A program made the position numbers and the translations under genes. This document shows, in pieces, positions 55,030 through 64,000 of a DNA stretch of 64,000 nt. This DNA is from Diphasiastrum complanatum. Its lineage: Eukaryota; Streptophyta; Lycopodiopsida; Lycopodiales; Lycopodiaceae. The notes under the pieces were generated by a model that worked only from the letters and a program-made list of their open reading frames with translations, was not told the origin of the DNA and searched no databases. Positions within the stretch are counted from its first letter, which is position 1; each line of letters begins with the position of its first letter. The stretch is from the NCBI GenBank assembly GCA_029204225.1, contig CM055092.1, forward strand, positions 42,473,760 through 42,537,759, read 5' to 3'.

Positions 55030-56550
55030 TCCAAGATGCATTGAACTCCAAAGAATGGTATAAAGCTATGTTGGATGAGTATGATGCCTTGATTGAGAAT
55101 GAAACTTGGTTGCTTGTTGAGAGACCTCAAAGGAATGTAATAGGATGCAAGTGGGTCTTCAAGCTTAAGTTGGAGTGTTAACAAACATAAAGCAAGATTA
55201 GTTGCAAAAGGTTATGCTCAAGAGAGAGGGATAGACTATGAGGAAATTTTTGCACCCGTGGCCAAGATGGTCACAATAAGGCTAATCATTGCACTTGCAT
55301 CACATTTTGGATGGATTCTATGTCAAATGGATGTCTCTAATGCTTTCTTGAATGGTTTTTTGGAAGAAGATATCTATATGGAGCAGCCACAAGGGTTCAT
55401 CAAGCATGGAATGGAGAACAAAGTATGCCATCTCCAAAGAAGCATCTATGGCTTGAAGCAAGCCTCGAGATCTTGAAATTCAAGACTACATTGCTATCTT
55501 ATTTCACTTTCTTTTGTTCAAAGTGAATATGATCCCACTCTTTACATTAAGTTTGATGATGTTGGTATTGTACTTTTACTCATTTATGTAGATGACATCA
55601 TCATTAGTGGAAATAGTGTTGATGGTATTGAAAAAATCAAGATAGATCTATCCTTAGAGTTCAAGATGGTAGATCTAGGGTGTCTTCACTTCATCTTAGG
55701 CATAGAAGTACTTAGAGGGTCTGATTTTATCTTTATAAGTCAAGTAAACTATGCTCAAAGTCTTTTGAAGAAGTTTAAGATGGAAGTATGCAAAAGTGTT
55801 GACACACCAATGGAGCAAGATGTAAAAGTGCCAAATGAAGATGATGAAAGATCCTTCATGGACATCACTTTGTTTAGGCAAATTATAGGTTCCTTAATGT
55901 GGATCACTATAACTAGACTAGATCTTAGCTTTAGTGTATGTAGTTTGAGCCAATCCATGCAAAAGCCATTGAATATCCATTGGAAAAAGGCTAAGAGGAT
56001 TCTAAGATACATCTCGGGTACATTGGATTTTGGGATTCTATATAGAGGAGATGTGATTAACCTTCATGCATTTAGTGATTCAGATTTTGCAAGGGACAAG
56101 AGGGATAGGAAATCAACAAGTGCCTATTCAACTTTCATAGGAGAAGGTGTGGTTTCATGGCTTTCAAAAAAGCAAGAAACTATATCTCTATCTTCAATCG
56201 AGGCCAAGTACAAAGCTTTGACAACCACTACAAAGGAGGTACTTTGGATCAAGAGATTATTGGTGGAGCTAAAGATCATGGATTCAGAGGAGGCACCAAT
56301 CATCTACAATGACAATATATCAGCCCAACACCTTGCATCTAACCCAATCTTCCATGCAAGATCTAAGCACATTGAGATATGCCATCACTTTGTGAGAGAA
56401 ATGGTGCAAGCCAAGGAGATTGCTTTGGAGCATGTTCCAAGCAATGAATGTGTAGCTGATATACTTACTAAACCACTTCAAAAGACACCTTTTATGAAGT
56501 TCATATCATCACTTGGAGTGATTAGTAAAGCAATGATTGAACCAAGCTAG
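55030..56550 (+). pseudogene. Ty1/copia reverse transcriptase and RNase H
   Basis: RT begins at WYKAMLDEYDALIENETWLL and continues CKWVFKLK, then RHKARLVAKGYAQERGIDYE after a frameshift near 55180. ILCQMDVSNAFLNGFLEEDI, CHLQRSIYGLKQASRS and the intact catalytic LIYVDDIIISG follow. A TGA near 55475 interrupts. From 55666 the frame is open for 294 residues: VDLGCLHFILGIEVL, a GSLMWIT region, then RNase H with SIEAKYKALTTTTKEVLWIK, YNDNISAQHLASNP, HARSKHIEICHHFVRE and ADILTKPLQKTPF. The 5' half of the element is absent; it begins at the end of the gypsy element. Confidence 0.93.
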
Positions 56551-56564
56551 ATAGTGAGGAGGAG

Positions 56565-57085
56565 TGTTAAAAATTCACAATTCTAGCTTGAATAGTTTTG
56601 GTCATATGACTTGTAAATAGTTAGATGGTCATGATGTGGCTTGTCACACGTGCCAAATAGCATAGGATTCCATTCATAAGGATGTTCTCAAGTAGACCTA
56701 AGTGTTAGAACCTTTGGAATGAGTCCAAATTATGCTTAGATACAAGGGAGAAAAAATAGGAGCTATTTTTGGTAGTTTTTGCATTGTTGAGGGATCTCCC
56801 AGATTCCAACCCTAACTTGGTAGGGATGAAAGATCCACCAAAATTAGCATTAGGGATAGGTTTAGGGCTACTCATACCTGCCCAAAACCGTGATGGATCA
56901 TGTATATATAGGTGATGATATCTCACCAAAATCAATCAAGCAATTTCATGATTTTTCTCTCATAATGGTGCAATTGCTCTCTATGTTCATAATTGTTTGA
57001 GTACTTGTGATTACTTATGATTATAGGATTGAATGTAGGTCTGGTGTAAAGTACTCAGACTTTGGGAGGCCGTACTTTCACACGT
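56565..57085 (+). mobile_element. 3' LTR of the copia element, right end uncertain
   Basis: Begins TGTTAAAAATTCAC right after a purine tract (GTGAGGAGGAG, 56554-56564) that serves as the polypurine tract. It contains CACACGTGTG near 57079, as the other copia LTR does near its end. A minus-strand gypsy fragment starts about there, so the LTR is probably cut close to its end. Confidence 0.7.
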
Positions 57086-57660
57086 GTGAAGCCTTCTTCA
57101 AGGATTTGGGCCATTTAGTGAGGTTCAAGCATAGATTTTTGATGGATTTTGATGGTTCAACTTGTGCTAATCTTATGAAATCATAATCTATTGTTTCCCT
57201 CATCATTTCAAGTGTTTTAGGATCCTTATTTGCTGTAATTTTTACATCCATTTGCCCGCTCCATAAGTCCATTCGCTTTAGGATTATATGGAGTGGATTG
57301 ACGATGTGTGATGGAAAAATATAACAACATAGCCTCAATGGTCTAGTTAAGGAAGTGGATTTCCCTATCACTAACGAGTTTTAGGGACATCCATAATGTG
57401 TGATAATGTTTTGGAATAAAAACTTTGCTATAGCCTTGGCATCGTTTTTAATTGTGGCTTCCTCCTCCACCATTTTGGTAGCATAGTCCGTAGCAACAAG
57501 AATGTAACGTCGACGGGTTTTACAAGTGGTTGGTTTGATTGGCCCTACAAAGTCTATCCCCCACTTCTCAAAGGGTGCTAAGGGAATAATCGGTGTAAGT
57601 GGCCAATGTGTCGCGAAGCTGGGTTTCCCCATCCTCTGGCATGCATCACATTTTTGAATG
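57078..57660 (-). pseudogene. Ty3/gypsy integrase, broken
   Basis: On the minus strand: zinc-finger end KCDACQRMGKPSFATHWPLT, core start PLAPFEKWGIDFVGPIKPTT (first catalytic Asp), RRRYILVATDYATKMVEEEA and AIAKFLFQNII. The frame is lost at about 57380. It continues in the other frame with a recognisable STPYNPKANG-type block to 57078, where the copia LTR begins. Many small indels. Confidence 0.87.
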
Positions 57661-58680
57661 AACAGTGTGACATCTCTATGGACAGTAGGCCACCAATACT
57701 TAGCATTAAGGATCTCTCTTGCAGTAATTTTAAGAGCATAGTGACCCCCGCCAAATCTTCTTCATAAAGTGCACATATTACAGTGACAGTTTTGTGGGTT
57801 CTAAACAACGACGAAGATTATTGCGGGCTTCTAGTTTATACAATATTTTATTGATAATCATATAGGGTCCTACTTTTGAAAGAAAAACAATTTTTTGCTG
57901 TTTATTAAAATGATCAAGATAAATCTGATCCTGTAAAAAGTTAATAATATCCATATAAATTGATATTTCCGATTGGATGCGCATTATATGTTCATTCAGA
58001 AATTCGTTAGAAATAGGATCAAACTGATTTTTCGTTTGGAGGCGGGATATATAATCAGCATTTTGATAATCCTTGCCTCTTCTTAACTCTACTTCGTGAT
58101 TAAACTCATCTAATAACAATACCCATCTAGCTATCCTACTTGAAAGATCAGGTTTATTCACTAAATGTTTTAATGCATAGTGATCTACATGAAAAACAAA
58201 AGGGTGGGCCTAAAAGATAATGTCTAAATTTCTTAATTGAATAAATCATTCCTAATGCTTCACGCTCTGTAGCGGAATAGTTCTTTCTGATGCTGCAAGT
58301 TGTCTACCTGCATAATAAATTGGGTAATCTATGTTTTGGTCATCTTTTTGACTAAGTACTACACCTATTGCAAATGACGAAGTATCTACATATACATGGA
58401 ACTTCTTGGTCAAATTTGGAGATCTAACTCCAGTCGCTTTTGCTAATGACTGCTTTGATTTTTCAAAAGGTTGTTGATGTTATTGTGACTAATGATACTC
58501 AACAGATTTCTTTAATAAACTTGTTAAGGGAGTTACTACTATTGCATAGCCCTTAATTATCCTACAGTAATATCCTACATGTCCTAGAAATCCCCTAAGC
58601 TCTCATAAGTTGGTTGGTTCTAATAATTCTAAAATCATTTCTACTTTTTCGATGTCAGCTTGAATGTCGTCCTTCAAAAT
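57661..58680 (-). pseudogene. Ty3/gypsy RNase H and integrase N-terminus
   Basis: 58161-57778 carries KPDLSSRIARWVLLLDEFNH, VELRRGKDYQNADYISRLQT, the end of RNase H, then the spacer to integrase and HFNKQQKIVFLSKVGPYMII. To the right (58680-58170) a decayed RNase H start is visible (LSARQLAASERTIPLQSVKH-type region, with stops). It belongs to the same element as the RT at 58682-59839. Confidence 0.8.
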
Positions 58681-58681
58681 T

Positions 58682-59839
58682 TTATGGCCTAACAGGATGC
58701 ATTTCCTCATCCCGAAATAACACTTGGCTGAGAGATGTCTCTTGACATCTTCTCAAGGCCTTTTCTAATGCGTCTAAATGATCTTTAGTTGACGAATAGA
58801 CACAAAAGTCATCCATAAAAATTTCTAAAAACTTACATAAATTTTTTTGAAAAATATTTGTCATCATATGTTGAAATGTGGTGGGTGCATTACAAAGACC
58901 AAAGGGCATTTGTGTGTAAGCGTACGTCCCCCAATTAGTGGTAAAAGTGATCTTGGATCTATCTTCCTCTTTAATAAAAACTTGATTATAACCTGAGAAA
59001 CCATCTAAAAAACTATAATGTTCATGACTAGCTACCTGGTCAAGAATGGTATTTGTATAAGACAGAGGATGATAATTCTTTGCTGTAATAGGATTTAGTT
59101 TTCTAAAGTCTTGGCAGACTCTAATCTTACATGTTTTCTTCTTTGGTACTATGACTATTGGTGACACGCATTCACTACTTAGAACAAGATATATAATACC
59201 TACTCTAAGGCATCTATCCAATTCATCTTTTACTAACAAAGAATATTTCGGATTCAACCTGTATTGTCTCTGCCTAACATGTATTGCTCCCTGAATGAGA
59301 TCCATTCTATGTTCTCCCCATTTAACTGGTATTCCTGTTAAATCATCCATTGAACAAGCAAATACATTTTGGTATTTATGGAGAAGTAGTATGTACTCTT
59401 CATGCTCTTGGTCTAATTGGTGTTTATATAAATTCAAAATTTTATCTTTACTAATTTTTATTTTTATAAAATCATTCTTATCAACCATTCCCTCAGTCAA
59501 GCTTGCTCTGGTTCCACCCAAAACTTCCCTTGACTCAGATGTTGTTGCTAGTTCCATTTCCTCATCCTCATCCATCTCATAACATTCTATGAAATTGATC
59601 CAGGATTTAGTAAGTCCTCCCACCTCCTCACTCCATCTCATAAGGTGAACCCCTATTGGACTAGCTGTGAGAATGTCTGGAAAAAATATTTGTTTGGTGG
59701 ACCAGTTTGTAATAGCGTCTGCTTGATATAACCATGGTCTTCCAAATAATATTGAATACGATGGTGTATCTAATGGGTTTATAACAAATAAATTCATAAC
59801 GAATGTCTTAGTTTCTATAATGTTGTCCAAAAATATCAC
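58682..59839 (-). pseudogene. Ty3/gypsy protease end and reverse transcriptase
   Basis: A 385-residue open frame. The start has YSILFGRPWLYQADAITNWS, the end of the aspartic protease. RT follows: LNPKYSLLVKDELDRCLRVG, SPIVIVPKKKTCKIRVCQDF, YSFLDGFSGYNQVFIKEEDR, FGLCNAPTTFQHMMTNIF and the catalytic box FLEIFMDDFCVYS (xMDD present). It is the best preserved gypsy RT here. It is related to, but distinct from, the RT at 53641 (FLDGFSGYNQVKIAPQDQ). Its 5' half (LTR, gag, protease active site) is absent; a different gypsy fragment begins at its upstream end. Confidence 0.92.
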
Positions 59840-60526
59840 CTAAAACTTTCCTAGATATGAACGAAGGATATTGTTGGAAGGTTGCTAGGGCATTAGTTAG
59901 ACAAAATGGTAAAACAAAAAATTTGTAATGGCCATACTTAGAATGAAAATTGGTTGTGGAAACATCCCCCTCGTGGATTCTTATTTGATAGTATCCTAAC
60001 CTAAGCTCCAATTTGGTAAAATACTGCGCACCATTCAATTGGTCCATCAAGTCGTCCATCCAAGGCAAGGGATATTGGTTCTTAATAGTCATTTTATTAA
60101 GCTTATTGCAATCAACGCAAAGACGTAAACCATCGTCTTTCTTGCCGGTTCACAATACATGAGCTCCCCAAGGGAACTTATTGGGTTGAATATGGCCCTT
60201 ACGTAATAACTCCGCAAGTTGCCTAGCAACCTCATCTTCTTCCTTCGGGCTCATCCTGTAAGGAAAACCGATACAGGAGAGCTATTAGGAAGGAGATCTA
60301 TATGATGGTCTACACCCCTAGAGGGGGGCAGACCCTCAAAAAACTGCACATGGAATATGTCACTATATTCCTCCCTAAGTCTTTTAAAGATTTTACCCTT
60401 AGGTGTTGATTCTAGATTAGCATCAGAAAAAAGATAAAGCTCTAGGGAAAGATGATACATCAACATTAAAATTTTGAGTAACATATTATCCATGTAACAT
60501 TCTTCTTTCAAATAACATAAATACAA
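59840..60526 (-). pseudogene. Chromovirus-like Ty3/gypsy RT fragment
   Basis: On the minus strand: EEYSDIFHVQFFEGLPPSRG and DHHIDLLPNSSPV (typical RT N-terminus), a degraded SPKEEDEVARQLAELLRKGH region, then MTIKNQYPLPWMDDLMDQLN, YFTKLELRLGYYQIRI and FCLTNALATFQ. It ends at about 59835 before the catalytic box. The motif set (LP..RG.DH.I) fits chromoviruses, unlike the RT next to it. Confidence 0.85.
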
Positions 60527-60972
60527 GTGCTACTCATAATTCAACAAACATTAATTTGGTTCATGAGCAGTTACATACGGTAGTTCAGGCTCATTGCCTT
60601 TAAGATGGACCATTGAGCCATTATGCAAGAAAAATAAACTATGAGTTACTTTTGTGGGTGTGTGTAATAGAGTTCATCTTTATAGAAATTGGATTACACA
60701 CACCCTCATCATTGACATATAAGGATAGCACATATAGGCTCCAGTGATCACTACAAACAGAAAACAATATGATTTTGAGAATGCATGTAAAATCACAATT
60801 CATATGAAAAATCATCTTAATAAGACCTGAAAAGCATACACTTACTTGGTTATGTATAAGAGCACGAGCACCGGAGTCTCCAGTTTGACGTACTTAAGCA
60901 TATCAACGTGCAAACTTTTAAAATTAGGGAAATCAAAGACAGCCATGAATTGCAGAGGAAACAATGTGACAT
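60527..60972. other. No gene seen between two retroelement fragments
   Basis: Short AT-rich spacer without a supportable ORF. Confidence 0.6.
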
Positions 60973-61600
60973 CTATATAAATTGGGGTCTGGAAAAACTC
61001 CATCCAATATTGAATGCCCCCCCCTCCCTCCTTTTACATTGTCGCCTAACAGTACTTTCTAATTCACATGTATCAAACTTACTAAGGGGAAGACCTATAT
61101 TAGTTTTTGGCATCTTAAAACTGTATAATCCAGATCTTTGACAGTTGTAATAGTGAAAAAAAAATTGATAAAGTTTTAAGACTAGACTGTACGTCTCAGT
61201 GTAGTCAATCCCATAGGTTTGTTCGTATCCTTTGACGACTAGTCGAGCTTTCCATTTGGCTATCAAACCATCTGGATTGAGATTCAACTTGAAGATCCAC
61301 TTAGTGTCAAGGATCTGTGCATTAGGAGGAGCTTTGACAAGATGCCATGTCTTGTTCTTCATCAATGAATTGTACTCAGCATGCATGGCAGAATGCCAGT
61401 TGAACGCCAGTTGTCTACATTCGAACTTGAAAATGCTTCTACTACTGAGGTAGGTTCATCGTTGCTGATGAATGCATGAGGGGTAAAACAATCATGTTCT
61501 TGTCGATGTTGAGCAGATCTTTGAACAATAGTCGATTGCTGAGATGACGATTTTGCTGTGCGACATGGATATCTTCGATATTTGTTGGAACAATCGCAGG
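60973..61600 (-). pseudogene. Ty1/copia reverse transcriptase N-terminal part
   Basis: 61386-60973 has AEYNSLMKNKTWHLVKAPPN, DTKWIFKLNLNPDGLIAKWK and ARLVVKGYEQTYGIDYTETY, the first third of copia RT, then becomes unrelated in the C-terminal part. The YVDD box and RNase H are missing. The region to 61600 on the same strand is the variable linker between integrase and RT (acidic, Thr/Ser-rich). Confidence 0.87.
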
Positions 61601-62702
61601 TCAAGGCCTGTCGATAATGATGCGAGTCATTGGAACAAACTCTTGCATTGGTTGCTTCTACTTGAAGTCGAAGAATTTGTCTTCACGAAAGACGACATCT
61701 TAACTAAATGAGATACAGCTCGACATGACATCGTAGATTTGATAGGCTTTGTGTGATGTCGAGTATCTAATGAAGATACTCCTGTAGCTGACAAGGTCAA
61801 GCTTCTTTCTTAGATCATAGGGAATCTATACATAACAAAGACAACCAAATACTCAAAGGTGTCTTAGACTTAATTTGTAGCCATAGAAAGCTTCGAAGGG
61901 GGTCTTTGAGTCCAATAGTTCTGCAGATAGCAAGTTGTTGAAACAACTTCAGCCCAAAAAATCTTGGTGAGCTGAGCATTTGACATCATTGATCGTCTTG
62001 CATTGAGTAATGTGCAGTTCTTCCTTTCGGCTATTCCATTCTGTTGTGGTGTGTAGCTGGTAGTGAACTGATGATGAATGCCGAATGATGTCAGATAGTC
62101 AAACATTTCGTCTCACATGAACTCTCCACTATTTGAAATCTTTGAAACAATTGAATGCCTCAAACTTGTTCTTAATGAACATAATGTTGGTAAATCTCGA
62201 ATAATCATCGATAAAAGTGATAAAATATAGTGTTGAACCCAGAGAGGGATAACTCATAGGGCCACACAGATCACTATGTATCAATTCTAGAATGGACTTA
62301 GCTCTAGTGGCTTGTCCCTTTGGGAATCTTGATCTAGGCTGTTTGCCTAGTAGGCACATCTCACATACATGTCGAATGTCAGTGGAGGCAACATTAAAGT
62401 TTTCTATTGACCATACTATTATGATGCATATACAAGATTGATCTCATGTTTAAGTTTTCTAATCTTCGATGCCATAATTGGGCATTTGAAGTACTCACAT
62501 TAGTAGAAAGTGCATATTTGTGACCCAAAATGTACAAATTACCTTCTCTGTTTGTAGAGAGGACTTCTTTATAGTTCTTATCCAAAATGGTACATTGCTT
62601 TGAAATGAACAAGGCTCTACAGCCCTGATCAGTGAGCTTGCTAACTGACAATAAATTTTTGGTCAGTTTGGATACATAAAGTACATTCTTGAGCAAGGTC
62701 AA
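61601..62702 (-). pseudogene. Ty1/copia pre-integrase and integrase
   Basis: 62702-62394 covers the end of the protease region and the GAG-pre-integrase start (LYVSKLTKNLLSVSKLTDQG, LWHRRLENLN). 62359-62129 has CLLGKQPRSRFPKG and the core start ELIHSDLCGPMSYPS, ITFIDDYSRF. 62106-61870 has IHHQFTTSYTPQQNGIAERK, in which the catalytic Glu (NGIAE) is intact. The pieces are in different frames. Confidence 0.9.
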
Positions 62703-63733
62703 TTTACCATTTGGAAGATAAAGACATATAGATCATTAGCCTTCAATCTACAGAGCAACTTGAGTCACTGAAGTAGACATACTTCGAATCTACTGTTGTG
62801 AGGTCTTCAAATAAGGACTTACATGAAGTCATGTGTTGAGAAGCACCAGAATTGAGATACCAATTCAATGCATCTCTAATGAGTTCGTCTTGTATCATTA
62901 AAAGGTTGGGTCTTCATGAGAGGTTCTGGCAGAATCAGATCCTCCATCCTGCTACATCTTCTTCTTTGCTTCATTGTGCTTGAGAACTCGACAATCCTTG
63001 ATGTCATGATTGGTTCTCTTGCAATACTTACAAAAGAGTCTGCTCTTAGGCTTTTGATGTTGTCGATTGTGTTGTTGTGATTGTTGGTTTGAATTAGTTT
63101 GCTCAACTTTTGTCTTCTTGTCCTTCAAAGATTTCTTCTTTTGGGGCTGTTGTTTATTCGAATAAAGGGCGCATGTCTTCGAATTTGACATAGATAAGTT
63201 TTTCCTTCTTACTTCTTCTTGTAATAAACTTGCTGTCACCTTTTGTAGAGACAAGTCAGGAGCATTGCTAAGTAGCAATACTAGATTGTCGTAAGAGGGA
63301 GGAAGACTGGATAGAAGAGACATGTTAGCATCTTCATCCAATACTAGTGAATCTATTGCAGCTAACTAATTGAGTAGCTGTTTGAACTCATTTAGATGAT
63401 CAGTGACTGAGGTTGTTGGAAGAGACGAGTCGATACATCTATCATTTCGTATAGACTAGTAAGAATGTCCCATGCCTCTTTGGAGTTGGAACAATTAGCT
63501 ACATGAGCTATTTGTGAATCTTTAAGATTCAGAGATATAATGGCAAGAGCTTTGCCATCCTTAGCTTCCCAGGTAGTCAGCATGTCAGGTTCATTCGGCT
63601 TGGCTATCGAACCATTGACGTATCCCCAGAGTTCCTTTTTAGTGAGTATCATCTTCATTTTAAACTTTCACATGTGGAAGTCATCACTGTTGAGCTTATT
63701 GATCAAGCGGATTTCTGAAGATAATCCTTCCAT
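62703..63733 (-). pseudogene. Ty1/copia Gag
   Basis: Starts MEGLSSEIRLINKLNSDDFH at 63733. A TGA near 63670 stands where Trp is usual. The main piece 63658-63392 has KKELWGYVNGSIAKPNEPDM and SKEAWDILTSLYEM. 63341-62952 has the LLSSLPPSYDNLVLLL block and a zinc knuckle CKYCKRTNHDIKDC. The protease DSGA-type start, around 62850, is degraded (the region encodes WYLNSGASQHM-like sequence). Close to the copia Gag at 7274-8084 in arrangement and sequence. Confidence 0.87.
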
Positions 63734-63792
63734 GATGAATGATCTAAGAAATTGTGAAACAGTCTTGAATACTAATAGTAGTTTGAAACAAT

Positions 63793-64000
63793 GGATCTGA
63801 TACTACTCTGTTGGATTCTCTCGTGATTAAGTGCAAAATAGGAAAGAGAACTCGACATAGAAATTATAATAGGAGCTTTACCAAACTATAGTTTTTGACC
63901 TTAACTTAGATCGACAAGATGAATGTATTGTAGGTGTCAAAGACAACCATGAAGGGAGTGAAACATTTATGCGTCAAAGACAGCCTTGCTTCCTTCGAGA
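63793..64000 (-). mobile_element. Degenerate PBS and 5' LTR of the copia element, cut by the window edge
   Basis: The minus strand shows an LTR end AATCCAACA (inner end at 63809), then GAG and TAGTATCAGATCC (about 63793-63805), a mutated tRNA-Met site. The LTR continues past the right edge. Confidence 0.75.

Overview
The window is nuclear DNA of a land plant with a large, transposon-filled genome. The evidence is one spliced, plant-like housekeeping gene with GT-AG introns, many decayed Ty1/copia and Ty3/gypsy retrotransposons, hAT transposons, long (GA)n microsatellites, and no bacterial, CRISPR or organellar signal. I cannot name the species. The very long intron and retroelement load would suit a fern, lycophyte, gymnosperm or large-genome angiosperm.

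The only conserved host gene I can support is RRP42, the RNase PH-like exosome core subunit, on the + strand at 18953-32591. Seven coding exons join in frame into a 288-residue protein. Intron 3 is about 10.3 kb. It holds a chromovirus (Ty3/gypsy) remnant with a near-palindromic inverted duplication of its integrase, then two hAT elements in tandem (21997-22730 and 22739-27368) separated and flanked by three copies of one 8-bp target site.

Left of RRP42: an unidentified broken ORF chain (about 620-2419, +) antisense to an LTR/tRNA-Asp primer binding site (2971-3776, -); a copia integrase fragment (3790-4420, +); a nearly whole but broken copia element (5007-8580, -); one copy of a dispersed repeat (8590-9110); a gypsy protease/RT/RNase H remnant (9180-11240, -); a copia element lacking its integrase (12566-15229, +) followed by an LTR and a PBS-like site; then more fragments and fold-back sequences up to the RRP42 promoter.

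Right of RRP42: AT-rich, gene-poor DNA (32.6-38.1 kb) with tandem duplications and a perfect palindrome; a gypsy RNase H fragment joined through a 68-bp fold-back to a copia gag-protease fragment (38190-41413, -); two unidentified minus-strand ORF regions (41944-42732 and 48276-50541); a gypsy integrase remnant and a compound microsatellite; a gypsy element with good 5' LTR and PBS but a large internal deletion (50542-54890, +); a copia RT/RNase H with 3' LTR (55030-57090, +); a gypsy pol (57078-59839, -) abutting a different chromovirus-like RT (59840-60526, -); and a copia element running off the right edge (60973-64000, -).

The retroelement genes are all broken by stops, frameshifts or deletions, so none looks autonomous. 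Many in-frame stops are TAG where family members usually have Gln (CAG) or Trp (TGG), which fits decay of methylated cytosines. I found no new multi-gene system. The most notable structures are the tandem hAT pair sharing one target site, the integrase palindrome inside a transcribed intron, the antisense ORF chain at the tRNA-Asp LTR, and the repeated origin of ~140-bp tandem duplications.
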